This document shows, in pieces, positions 1-6,994 of a stretch of 10,717 nucleotides of DNA (within the stretch, counting starts at the first letter, position 1; each line of letters opens with the position of its first letter). The notes under the pieces are model-generated. The model ran no database searches. It was not told where the DNA came from and worked only from the letters and a program-made list of their open reading frames with translations. The position numbers and the translations under genes are program-made. The stretch is from positions 1-10,717 of the forward strand of contig JAOAAI010000085.1 in NCBI GenBank assembly GCA_026418955.1, in the 5' to 3' direction. This stretch comes from Candidatus Goldiibacteriota bacterium (lineage in GTDB: Bacteria; Oederibacteriota; PGYV01; DSYL01).

Positions 1-242
1 AACATCATGTGTTCAAGAAAATGAGATAACCCTTTTTCATTTTCCTTTTCATATGCAGCACCCACACTAATCCAGAAATTACACGCAGCAACCGGCGCAG
101 AATGATTTTCTTTAATTATCAATGTAATTCCATTTTCTAGTACTTCTTTCACCACATTATCCTGTTCAATAGCCATGGCAATACTCCAATAAAATAAAAA
201 AATAAATAAAAATAAAATTTTTTGTTTCATTTTTAAAAACAT
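1..242 (-). CDS. M16 family zinc metallopeptidase, N-terminal part (cut by window edge)
   Basis: Exported zinc protease of the insulinase/pitrilysin family (M16); only the first 80 codons are in the window and the rest lies beyond base 1. The inverted zinc motif HxxEH is visible as HFLEH at residues 74-78, preceded by the typical run NGITLIIKENHSAPVAA and the GAAYE...GLSH context of the M16 N-terminal domain. Residues 1-24 form a signal peptide (basic start, Leu/Phe/Ile-rich core, AMA cleavage site). I chose the ATG at 242 because AAGGTG (255-250) sits 7 nt upstream; a second in-frame ATG at 230 has no site at good distance. That ribosome binding site overlaps the TGA stop of the phosphomannose isomerase gene, only 6 nt upstream, so the two are almost certainly co-transcribed. 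The zinc-ligand Glu downstream of HxxEH is outside the window, so activity cannot be judged. Substrate unknown. Confidence 0.9.
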   Translation of the reverse strand, partial: MFLKMKQKILFLFIFLFYWSIAMAIEQDNVVKEVLENGITLIIKENHSAPVAACNFWISVGAAYEKENEKGLSHFLEHMM

Positions 243-248
243 TAAAAT

Positions 249-1235
249 TCACCTTATTTCTGTAAAAAGACATTTCAAACTATCATTCGCACGTAAAATA
301 AAACTTTTTAAAACAAAAGGTATCAAAACAACGTCGCCTTTTTTTACTTTTTCTTTACCACATTTCCATATGATGTCGCCAGTTCCATTAAAAAAAGAAA
401 TAACAACAGGTGTTATACAATTATACCAGTATTTATCCCCTTTTTCCATAATAAGTTCATAAATAAAAAATTCTCTGGTTTTTAATAAATTTCTTCTATT
501 TACTATTGTATTTTTCAAAATCTCATTTTTAATCTTTCTTTTTATTATTGGTTTATTGTTTATTTTTATTGCTTTGATTCCATTTTCAAGATCAAGAGTG
601 CGTGAAATTTCTAAATTCTGACGTCCCCAATCATAAATTCTATATGTTATGTCTGTATTTTGCTGTATTTCAAAAATAATATTTGAAGGCCCAATACTGT
701 GAATAGTTCCACCTTTTATATAATAACAATCACTTACTCTGGTTTTATATTTTTTAAGATTAGTAACAATTTGACCAGATAAAATAAGTTTTTTTATGAT
801 ATTTTTTTTTATTCTTTTTTTTAATCCGAGCAAAACAAAAGAATTTTTGTCGGCTGATACTATATACCAAGCCTCTGATTTTCCTGATGGCAAATTATTC
901 TTTTTAGCATAAGAATCATCTGGATGAACCTGGATGGAAAGTTTATCTTCTGAATCAATGAATTTAAATAACAAAGGGAATCTATTTTTATATTTTTTTG
1001 AAATTTCTTTACCGAGTAATTTCTCAGAATAATTTTTCATCATTTGATTTAATTTAATACCTTTATAACAACCGTTTGAAATAATAGAACAATCCAGCTC
1101 CTGGTCTGCAAAAAACCAAACCTCGCCTATTTTATGACTCTTGGGTATCTTAAAAAATTCTTTTAACTTTCTACCACCCCATATCTTTTCTTTAAAAATA
1201 GGGTAAACCTTTATTGGATAAGCAACAAATGACAT
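249..1235 (-). CDS. manA: mannose-6-phosphate isomerase, class I (short type)
   Basis: Cytoplasmic zinc enzyme interconverting fructose-6-phosphate and mannose-6-phosphate, the entry step to GDP-mannose and mannose-derived surface sugars. At 328 residues it matches the short, Bacillus-like class I form. Visible motifs: IWGGRKL (18-24), the zinc-ligand segment QVHPDD (Gln102, His104), SGKSEAWY with Glu121, GTIHSIG with His179, and the conserved stretch QQNTDITYRIYDWGR (191-205). All expected metal ligands are present, so it should be functional. Start ATG at 1235 has AAGGAG at 1246-1241, 5 nt upstream. It follows a 130-nt gap after the SpoIID-like gene and is directly followed by the M16 peptidase gene (6-nt gap). 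The middle part (about 220-265) is Lys/Asn/Ile-rich like its neighbours. A role in LPS or capsule sugar supply is inference from context. Confidence 0.92.
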   Translation of the reverse strand: MSFVAYPIKVYPIFKEKIWGGRKLKEFFKIPKSHKIGEVWFFADQELDCSIISNGCYKGIKLNQMMKNYSEKLLGKEISKKYKNRFPLLFKFIDSEDKLSIQVHPDDSYAKKNNLPSGKSEAWYIVSADKNSFVLLGLKKRIKKNIIKKLILSGQIVTNLKKYKTRVSDCYYIKGGTIHSIGPSNIIFEIQQNTDITYRIYDWGRQNLEISRTLDLENGIKAIKINNKPIIKRKIKNEILKNTIVNRRNLLKTREFFIYELIMEKGDKYWYNCITPVVISFFNGTGDIIWKCGKEKVKKGDVVLIPFVLKSFILRANDSLKCLFTEIR

Positions 1236-1365
1236 ATAATCTCCTTTTTAGCATTTTCTAGTATTTTTTAAATATTATATTTTTCAATTTTTGATATTAA
1301 CATATTTTCAAACATGTTTTTTCAAAAATTCATTTAAAATATTTTTATTAAACGATACTTTTGTA

Positions 1366-3390
1366 TTAATATCTTTTTTTTATATATGATCCTGGAAAAT
1401 AATGATATAAAATTTCATTATATTTTTTTCCTTCCTTAGCCATTCCTAGGGTTCCACGCTGACACATCCCAATCCCATGGCCCCAACCGGCTCCATATAT
1501 GTAAATATCTTTAATATATCCCATTGCGTCCTTTCTATATTCCCATTTTATCACATTTGATCTTATTTTTCCTAAAATCAATCTTATAATATCAAAATTT
1601 ACTGTTTTACTACCCTTTTCTCCTTCTATATATAATTTCACAATCGCACCTGACTTTGCTCTCTTTATCGGTTTTATATTTTTTATCTTTCCTAAATCAT
1701 ATTTCTTTTTAACATAAAAAGAAAGTGCATCAGAATCCATATATCTTATCCATCTAAAAAATGATTCATAATTACCTTCTACTTTGCAATATACATCAGG
1801 TGATAATCTTATCCATTCTTCTAGATAAAAAGGAGATAAAGGAAATGACCATTTAGTATTTAAAGTATTTCTTCCATCAAGAACACCTTTTAAACTTGAA
1901 CATAATTTATAACCCCAGGCATCATAAATATCTGTTGTATGGCCACCGCATGAAAGAGAATAAAATGTTTGTAATATTTTATAATTAGAACCATATAAAA
2001 CTTCACCACGTGTTTCATCTACTGCTTTATTTGTTCTTTCATTTTCTCCCTGAATCCCTTTATAAACTGCACAATGCTGCTGCGCGCATAAGTCAAAACC
2101 ATCCTTTTTGTGTCTACCTAAATGCTCAAAGGTATAAGTTCTTGCAGCTACAGCCTGCGTTTTTAAAGCTTCCATTTCCCAATGGGGTGGCATTTCAGAT
2201 GGCAAAACGCCATATAAATACTCTTCAACATTGATCTGATTGACAAGTGTTAAAAAATTTTTTTTGAATATTACTTTAAAATTACCCCTGTATGTTGTAT
2301 CATCTGTTGAAGACCAATAAAAACCTTCTCCATACTGAACATTGTATATATTTACTGTTGCTTCATTTTTCTCCTTTTTAATGTAATAATTACCTTCTTT
2401 TATTTCTATTGAATTGCCATCCATTTGCCCGGCAAATACTTTTTTATTTTTATCGTCAACTTCAATAAAATATTCTTTTAATTTTTCTCCTTTAAACAAG
2501 ATCTCGTTTTTATCATTTAAAAAAAGAAAATCGCTACCTGATTTAAAATAAATATATTTTATTTTTTCAAGCAATCCAATTTCAACTATCGGTATGACTT
2601 CTGCATTGAGAACTGAAATTTTATCAGGAGGTGAATATGATATACGTTTCATTTTTTTCTGTGCAACATATTCCTCTGTTTTTTCTTTTATTTCAGGAAC
2701 AGTAGCTATATACTTCTGAATCTTACTAGCTACCTCCTCATCTTTTGTATCTATATCTCCAACTTTCCTCCAATGAACAAAAGCTTTTGAAAAATCACCT
2801 TTTTTTTCATACAGATATGCTATTTTACGAGTTAATTCTTCTGTATAAATTCTGTCTTTTTCTATTGCAATTTTATAATTTTTTATTGCTTCTTCAAAAT
2901 TATTTATCGTCTGATATACTTCACCTAGTTTTATATATGGAATAACTTTCTTATCATCAATTTCTATTGATTTATTAAAAGCTTCCTTGGCTTCCTCATA
3001 TTTACCTTGTTCAAGTAAAATACAACCAAGCCAATAATAAATTTCCCAGTTAATCATATTTCTTCTTAAAAAAAAATTTATTTCTTCTTCTGCAAAATGA
3101 TATGCTCCGATAAAATAATACATTTTTGCAAGTTCCAGATGGACTCTGGGATCTCTATCATTTATCTCCATTAGCTCTTTATATAAATTAAACGCTTTTC
3201 TGTTTTCGCCGAATTCCTTGTAAATAGAAGCAAGATTAAAATAATTCATTACATTATTTTTATTTTCTAAAATTTGATTTTCATAATAATCAATTGCATC
3301 TTCAATATTATCATAATATTTATTATTTTCACTTCTAATGGAAAATATCAACAAAAAAAATATCAGAAACAAAATAAAATTTTTTTTCAT
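1366..3390 (-). CDS. exported TPR-repeat protein with C-terminal SpoIID/LytB domain
   Basis: A 674-residue fusion. Residues 1-20 are a signal peptide (MKKN, then a Phe/Leu/Ile core). Residues about 45-215 are tetratricopeptide repeats; clear ones are NYFNLASIYKEFGENRKAFNLY, cut here at 49-70, and WLGCILLEQGKYEEAKEAF (120-138). About 240-370 is a linker with beta-rich character. The SpoIID domain spans about 375-672: YGVLPSEMPPHW with the probable catalytic Glu399, EALKTQAVAARTY (407-419), a Cys/His loop FDLCAQQHC (432-440) resembling the SpoIID metal-binding loop, SCGGHT (480-485) and the end motif GWGHGIGMCQRG (635-646). SpoIID of sporulating Firmicutes is a lytic transglycosylase that cuts denuded glycan strands; non-sporulating diderms carry homologues of less certain role. 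ATG overlaps the lptB stop as ATGA (4 nt) and has no strong ribosome binding site, so translation is probably coupled. It would act in the periplasm, and TPRs suggest a partner protein. No endospore genes are visible, so a sporulation role is not implied. Confidence 0.9.
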   Translation of the reverse strand: MKKNFILFLIFFLLIFSIRSENNKYYDNIEDAIDYYENQILENKNNVMNYFNLASIYKEFGENRKAFNLYKELMEINDRDPRVHLELAKMYYFIGAYHFAEEEINFFLRRNMINWEIYYWLGCILLEQGKYEEAKEAFNKSIEIDDKKVIPYIKLGEVYQTINNFEEAIKNYKIAIEKDRIYTEELTRKIAYLYEKKGDFSKAFVHWRKVGDIDTKDEEVASKIQKYIATVPEIKEKTEEYVAQKKMKRISYSPPDKISVLNAEVIPIVEIGLLEKIKYIYFKSGSDFLFLNDKNEILFKGEKLKEYFIEVDDKNKKVFAGQMDGNSIEIKEGNYYIKKEKNEATVNIYNVQYGEGFYWSSTDDTTYRGNFKVIFKKNFLTLVNQINVEEYLYGVLPSEMPPHWEMEALKTQAVAARTYTFEHLGRHKKDGFDLCAQQHCAVYKGIQGENERTNKAVDETRGEVLYGSNYKILQTFYSLSCGGHTTDIYDAWGYKLCSSLKGVLDGRNTLNTKWSFPLSPFYLEEWIRLSPDVYCKVEGNYESFFRWIRYMDSDALSFYVKKKYDLGKIKNIKPIKRAKSGAIVKLYIEGEKGSKTVNFDIIRLILGKIRSNVIKWEYRKDAMGYIKDIYIYGAGWGHGIGMCQRGTLGMAKEGKKYNEILYHYFPGSYIKKRY

Positions 3391-4121
3391 AAAGTAAATT
3401 TTTCACCTAAATAGATTTCTCTAGCCTTTTTATCGTTTATTAATTTTCTTGCAGTTCCAGATAAAAGTATTTTTCCTTCATATAGGATATACGCCCTATT
3501 TGTAATAGAGAGAGTTTCTCTCACATTGTGATCTGTTATTAGAATACCTATATTTTTCTTTCTTAAATCCTTTATAATATTTTGAATATCAAAAACAGTA
3601 ATGGGATCTATTCCAACAAATGGTTCATCAAGCAAAATAAATCTAGGCGATAAAACAAGTGAACGTGCTATTTCAACGCGCCTTCTTTCTCCACCAGAAA
3701 GAGTATATGCTTTTTGTTTTTTTAAATGCGTTATTTTTAAATCATCGAGTAACTGTTTTAGTTTTCTATCCTTTTCTTTTTCATCAATATCCATGAATTC
3801 AAGAACAGACATTATATTTTCTTCAACAGTTAAATTTCTGAAAATAGAGGGTTCCTGAGAAAGATAAGAAATCCCCATCAGTGCTCTTTTATACATTGGC
3901 ATTTCTTTTATTGATATTTTTTTATTATTATCAATAAATATTATATCTCCCATATCCGGTTGAATTATACCGAGAATCATATAAAAAGTCGTTGTTTTAC
4001 CTGCACCATTAGGTCCTAATAATCCAACTATTTCACCCTGTTTTACCTCAATATTAACATCATCAACAACGCGTTTATTTTTATATATTTTTGTGAGATG
4101 TTCAGTTACTATTTTTGTCAA
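3387..4121 (-). CDS. lptB: LPS export ABC transporter ATP-binding protein LptB (TTG start)
   Basis: Cytoplasmic ATPase that powers extraction of LPS from the inner membrane as part of LptB2FG. With the TTG start at 4121 it is 244 residues, the normal LptB size. Order of motifs: Walker A GPNGAGKTT (36-44), Q-loop Gln89 in YLSQEPSIF, signature LSGGERRRVEIARSL (141-155), Walker B FILLDEP (161-167, Glu166), H-loop His198 in LITDHNV, and the LptB-type end YLGEKFTL. The phrase EIVGLLGPNGAGKTTTFYMI is characteristic of LptB rather than of generic ABC ATPases. TTG is preferred because AGGAGG (4133-4128) lies 6 nt upstream; the in-frame ATG at 4157 lacks such a site and would add 12 residues not seen in the family. 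It overlaps lptA by 20 nt and the SpoIID-like gene by 4 nt. No LptF/LptG permease gene is in the window. Confidence 0.96.
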   Translation of the reverse strand: MTKIVTEHLTKIYKNKRVVDDVNIEVKQGEIVGLLGPNGAGKTTTFYMILGIIQPDMGDIIFIDNNKKISIKEMPMYKRALMGISYLSQEPSIFRNLTVEENIMSVLEFMDIDEKEKDRKLKQLLDDLKITHLKKQKAYTLSGGERRRVEIARSLVLSPRFILLDEPFVGIDPITVFDIQNIIKDLRKKNIGILITDHNVRETLSITNRAYILYEGKILLSGTARKLINDKKAREIYLGEKFTL

Positions 4122-4983
4122 TAGAAACCTCCTTTTTAATATCTTCAAAATCGCCATAAAATAATTTTGCCCAGATATTCTCCTGCAATTTAATAATCAT
4201 TTTAGTAATATCTATATTTATTTTTGATGAAATAAATATACTATCATTCTTTCTTGCAAATGGGTTGCCAGTAAGTTCCAGTTCTTCTGTTAATTCATTA
4301 TAAATAACTCTGTCAGAAAATGCCACAATATCTTTTAATTTGATTTTTACTTTTTTATCAACCTTTGATGCTATAATTTCACCTGTTTCTACATCATATT
4401 TTATCTCATCGGCATATAAATTTATTTTTTCATTATTATCAAGTATTTTTTCTGCAATCACATTTTCATATGCTTCTATTTTAGACATTGACTTATTGTA
4501 TCTAACCTTCTTACAGGTAATTTTCACCTTTTGTTTTGGATAATTAATCTTAACGTTACCAATAGCCTCTGCATTGTCTCGGTAATTGATTGATTGCAAT
4601 TGATCACAAAAAAGATTAACTCCCTGTGCTTTCAATTTCACATTACCTATAAAAACAGCTACCGATGTTTCCTTATTAAATGTCATTGTATCCGATTCAA
4701 TAGTTAATTCTCCGATCTTTATTTTTCTCTTTTTTGTTTTTCCTGATTTTTCTATTAATTTAGTTTCTATCTTTTCTTTTTTAGATTGGACAGTTTGTGT
4801 AATTTTCTGGTGGACTGATTCTGATATTTCTTTTGTAAGTTCCTGTCCCTTTATTTCTTTACTGGTTATAACATCTTTATTTTTAAAATCTTCAAAATAC
4901 ATCTTTTTATATTGTGTATCATCAATGTGATGGCAAGAACACAAAATAAAAATTAATCCAAAAAATATATAATTATTCTTCAT
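4102..4983 (-). CDS. lptA: LptA/OstA-like LPS transport protein, predicted lipoprotein
   Basis: Periplasmic bridge component of LPS transport, built from the OstA/LptA beta-jellyroll fold. Of 293 residues, about 88-285 carry the repetitive OstA pattern: IKIGELTIESDTMTFN, AVFIGNVKLKAQG, LFCDQLQS, AEAIGNVKI, INLYADEIKYDVETGE, and VAFSDRVIYNELTEELELTG. The N-terminus is unusual for LptA: residues 1-17 read as a lipoprotein signal with lipobox L-C-S-C (Cys17), although Cys at -2 is not canonical. Residues 18-87 form a Lys/Glu/Gln/Thr-rich, probably flexible, spacer. Typical LptA is a soluble protein of under 200 residues, so this one is long and probably membrane-tethered. It overlaps the lptC stop by 11 nt and lptB by 20 nt. 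The lptC-lptA-lptB order supports the call over another OstA-domain protein, such as an LptD fragment. Confidence 0.85.
   Translation of the reverse strand: MKNNYIFFGLIFILCSCHHIDDTQYKKMYFEDFKNKDVITSKEIKGQELTKEISESVHQKITQTVQSKKEKIETKLIEKSGKTKKRKIKIGELTIESDTMTFNKETSVAVFIGNVKLKAQGVNLFCDQLQSINYRDNAEAIGNVKINYPKQKVKITCKKVRYNKSMSKIEAYENVIAEKILDNNEKINLYADEIKYDVETGEIIASKVDKKVKIKLKDIVAFSDRVIYNELTEELELTGNPFARKNDSIFISSKINIDITKMIIKLQENIWAKLFYGDFEDIKKEVSIDKNSN
4128..4133 (-). promoter_or_regulatory. ribosome binding site deciding the TTG start of lptB
   Basis: A full AGGAGG 6 nt upstream of TTG at 4121-4119, located inside the 3' end of lptA. It selects the TTG over the ATG at 4157, which lies upstream of this site. 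Confidence 0.85.
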
Positions 4984-5518
4984 CCTGTTCTATATCCTTT
5001 ACTTTTAGTTTAACCTTTTTATTTATCCTTATGTCCTTCATATCAATATCTGATTGAAAGCCGATACCGCTTATGACATTTTTATCCTTTATTACTGAAA
5101 CCGGACCCTCTCCTATTACTTTTTTCTGCGCGTCATCCCAAAAAATAGAATCTGTAATTATAACTGTGCCGTTTGATGCTTTTATTGTAACATTGCCGTA
5201 TGCTTTGAAAGAATTGTTTTCTGTATTTATAACCGCATTGTCAGCACTTAAAACAGTTATACCACCATCCTTCTCATAATTTTTCATTTCAAGTTTCTGG
5301 GCAAAAATAAGTTTTTTCATTTCAAAAACCTGGGCAGATGCAGCTTTTAATTCGGTTTTCTTTATTCCTTCTTCTGTTGTTGTCAAATTAAATCCCTGTA
5401 TGATATAGTTTGGTATATTTTCTATTTTTTCTGTTGCAGGTAATCTTTGCTGAATTTTTTTATGCTCGCAGCCAACAATAATCAACAACAGAAAAATCAC
5501 TAATAGTAATCTCTTCAT
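4973..5518 (-). CDS. lptC: LPS export protein LptC, predicted lipoprotein
   Basis: Links the LptB2FG transporter to the LptA bridge. The 181 residues are close to the usual LptC length (about 190). Residues 4-16 are a hydrophobic helix ending in the lipobox I-V-G-C (Cys17, then Glu), so the anchor is probably lipid rather than the uncleaved transmembrane helix of E. coli LptC. Residues about 37-175 follow the LptC pattern: NYIIQGFNLTTTEEGIKKTEL, KAASAQVFE, LSADNAVINTENNSFKAYGNV, VIITDSIFWDDAQKKVIGEG, and SGIGFQSDIDMKDIRI. The phrase on a less-processed 'FxxxxTxxGxxxTELxA' start is typical of the family. Start ATG at 5518 has GAAGG 9 nt upstream and GAGG closer. It lies 47 nt after the interrupted acyltransferase and overlaps lptA by 11 nt. 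Confidence 0.88.
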   Translation of the reverse strand: MKRLLLVIFLLLIIVGCEHKKIQQRLPATEKIENIPNYIIQGFNLTTTEEGIKKTELKAASAQVFEMKKLIFAQKLEMKNYEKDGGITVLSADNAVINTENNSFKAYGNVTIKASNGTVIITDSIFWDDAQKKVIGEGPVSVIKDKNVISGIGFQSDIDMKDIRINKKVKLKVKDIEQDEE

Positions 5519-5540
5519 CTACCTCAACCTTCCTTGCTCT

Positions 5541-5568
5541 AATTTTAATTTACGATTTTTAATTTCTA
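5541..5568. repeat. AT-rich dispersed repeat, copy 1 of 2 in the window
   Basis: In minus orientation this 28-nt stretch matches 8841-8813 with one gap and three mismatches over 29 columns; the shared core is TAGAAATTA(G)AAAATCG. It begins with the TAG stop of the acyltransferase gene and fills much of the 47-nt gap before lptC. Both copies lie outside coding sequence. At this AT content a chance match is possible, so it is a low-confidence repeat call. Confidence 0.4.
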
Positions 5569-6465
5569 TCGCACTACTGATTTAAATCTATCGTGTATCC
5601 AAGCCCACTGCTCAGGATAATTCATTATCATTTTACTTATATCATCATTATATAATCGAACTATCTTTTCTATGCTATCTTCTTTATTTATATCATAAGG
5701 TTTGTTAATTATCAAATTATAATAACCATCTGTTCGTCTCACGCAGAAAAGAGTCAAAATATAAGAATTGTAATGCTTTGCAATAATGGCAGGGCCAATC
5801 GGTGTCTTTGCATCTACCCCTAAAAAAGGGACAATAATACTATCAACATCTGTGTCTTGATCAACAAGAACTCCGAGCATCAAACCACGTTCTGTTAATT
5901 CTATAATCATATCTCTTGAAACTATATCCCTATCATAAGCTTTTACACCAATTCTGGTTCTTGCCGAATATACAATTCTATCAATTCTATCATCAAATAA
6001 TTTTTTACCTATGACACCTATATTGAACCCTTTAAACTTAAGATAAATAGGTATCAATTCCCAGTTACCGAAATGTGCTGTAACCCCGATTAAACTTCTA
6101 CCTTCTTCTTTTGCTTTATATAAATATTCAAGTCCGTTTGTTTCTTTTACCAAGGAAACTATTTTTTCTGGAGCACTTACAGAAATTTTTATAAATTAAA
6201 ACAAGCCTCTGCCATAATTTTTAAAATTTTTTATTATAAAATCTCTTTTCTCTTTTTCAGAAAATTTATTTTTCCCATAGACAATATCAAGATTTTTACA
6301 TATGATTAATTTTTCATTTTTCATAAAAAAAGAAACTAAAATCCCAAATATTTCTCCGCAGCGCATCACAACCCGAATCGGTAAAAAAAATAAAACCACT
6401 TTAAAAAAATAAATAATAGCAACAAGAGACAAATTTCTTATTTTTTTAAAAAAACTATTTTTCAT
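5566..6465 (-). pseudogene. lpxL: LpxL/HtrB-family lipid A acyltransferase interrupted by one in-frame TAA
   Basis: Inner-membrane enzyme adding a secondary (lauroyl-type) acyl chain to Kdo-lipid A. Read as one frame, 6465 to 5566 gives 299 positions, the normal family length (about 290-310), with a single TAA at 6198-6196 (codon 90). N-terminal part: membrane helix about 12-30, then the family pattern CKNLDIVYG...EKRDFIIKNFKNYGRGLF. After the stop it continues without a frame change as FIKISVSAPEKIVSL, GLEYLYKAKEEGRSLIGVTA, and the catalytic HX4E motif HFGNWE (His131, Glu136), then DQDTDV...VPFLGV...TPIGPA, and the end PEQWAWIHDRF. Homologues read GR.L.EF here, so GAA to TAA is the simplest change. 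The only nearby restart is TTG at 6153, without a ribosome binding site. It overlaps kdsC by 11 nt. Either inactive, a sequence error, or made as two pieces. Confidence 0.85.
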
Positions 6466-6994
6466 GACGCCGCAAATATAAAGATAATGTTTTTTTCCAT
6501 AAACCGCGGGCTTTTATTATGAGGTCAATTACTTCTCTGGCACAGCCTTCCCCACCTTTGTTTTTGCATATATAATCAGCGTATGGTTTTATTTCCTTTA
6601 TACAATCACTTGGTGCGGCTGAAAACCCACATTTTTCCATAATAGGTATATCTATTACCTCATCACCTAAAAAACAAATTTCTTCATCTTTTAATCCTAT
6701 TCTTTTTTTTAAATGCTCATAAGCTTTTATTTTTTCAATAACATTCTGATAAACATATTTTATTCCAAGTTCTTTTGCTCTAATTGTTATAACCTCTGAA
6801 TATCTACCACTTATTATTGCAAAAATAAGCCCTGCATAATGTCCAAGTGTTACTCCTGTTCCATCACGAACGTTAAAATTTTTATATTCTGTTTTATCAC
6901 TTCCAATAACAATTTTACCATCTGTTAAAACACCATCCACATCAAAAATTACAAGTTTTATTTTTTTTAATTTTTTAAGTAATTGTTTTTTCAT
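6455..6994 (-). CDS. kdsC: 3-deoxy-D-manno-octulosonate-8-phosphate phosphatase (KdsC, HAD family)
   Basis: Cytoplasmic HAD-superfamily phosphatase releasing Kdo from Kdo-8-phosphate, the step before CMP-Kdo formation. At 179 residues it is the cap-less KdsC type. Motif I is FDVDGVLTDG (17-26; nucleophile Asp18, acid/base Asp20), then NVRDGTGV (41-48), motif II ISGR (61-64), Lys88 in NVIEKIKAYEHL as the probable motif III lysine, and motif IV GDEVIDIPIM (110-119). Family members usually read GDD here; Glu112 replaces the second Asp while Asp111 and Asp115 remain. The C-terminal GGEGCAREVIDLIIKARG matches the KdsC tail that closes over the active site of the tetramer. The start overlaps the kdsD stop by one base (TGATG), so the two are translationally coupled, and its end overlaps the acyltransferase start by 11 nt. 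Adjacency to kdsD makes KdsC much more likely than a generic HAD enzyme. Confidence 0.94.
   Translation of the reverse strand: MKKQLLKKLKKIKLVIFDVDGVLTDGKIVIGSDKTEYKNFNVRDGTGVTLGHYAGLIFAIISGRYSEVITIRAKELGIKYVYQNVIEKIKAYEHLKKRIGLKDEEICFLGDEVIDIPIMEKCGFSAAPSDCIKEIKPYADYICKNKGGEGCAREVIDLIIKARGLWKKTLSLYLRRHEK

Noticed and set aside
1236..1365. Terminator or promoter between the SpoIID-like gene and manA
   Set aside because: The inverted repeat at 1299-1318 has a stem of about nine weak pairs with a two-base loop and no following T-run; a TATAAT at 1279-1274 has no acceptable -35 partner. Nothing firm can be called.
2010..2234. Plus-strand open frames inside the minus-strand genes, here and at 2745, 3601, 4340, 5073, 7223, 7748, 7899, 7976, 8354 and 8451
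   Set aside because: They lie opposite well-conserved coding sequence, have low-complexity Phe/Ser/Leu-rich products and no ribosome binding sites; they are reverse-strand shadows.
4122..4157. ATG at 4157 as the start of lptB
   Set aside because: It lies upstream of the AGGAGG, and the extra 12 residues are absent from normal LptB proteins; TTG at 4121 is better placed.
5566..6153. Independent gene starting at TTG 6153
   Set aside because: No ribosome binding site precedes it, and the coding pattern continues upstream in the same frame to the TAA and beyond, so it is the second half of one acyltransferase gene.
6196..6198. Recoding of the acyltransferase stop as selenocysteine or pyrrolysine
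   Set aside because: The codon is TAA, while those systems use TGA and TAG. TAA also ends other genes here normally.
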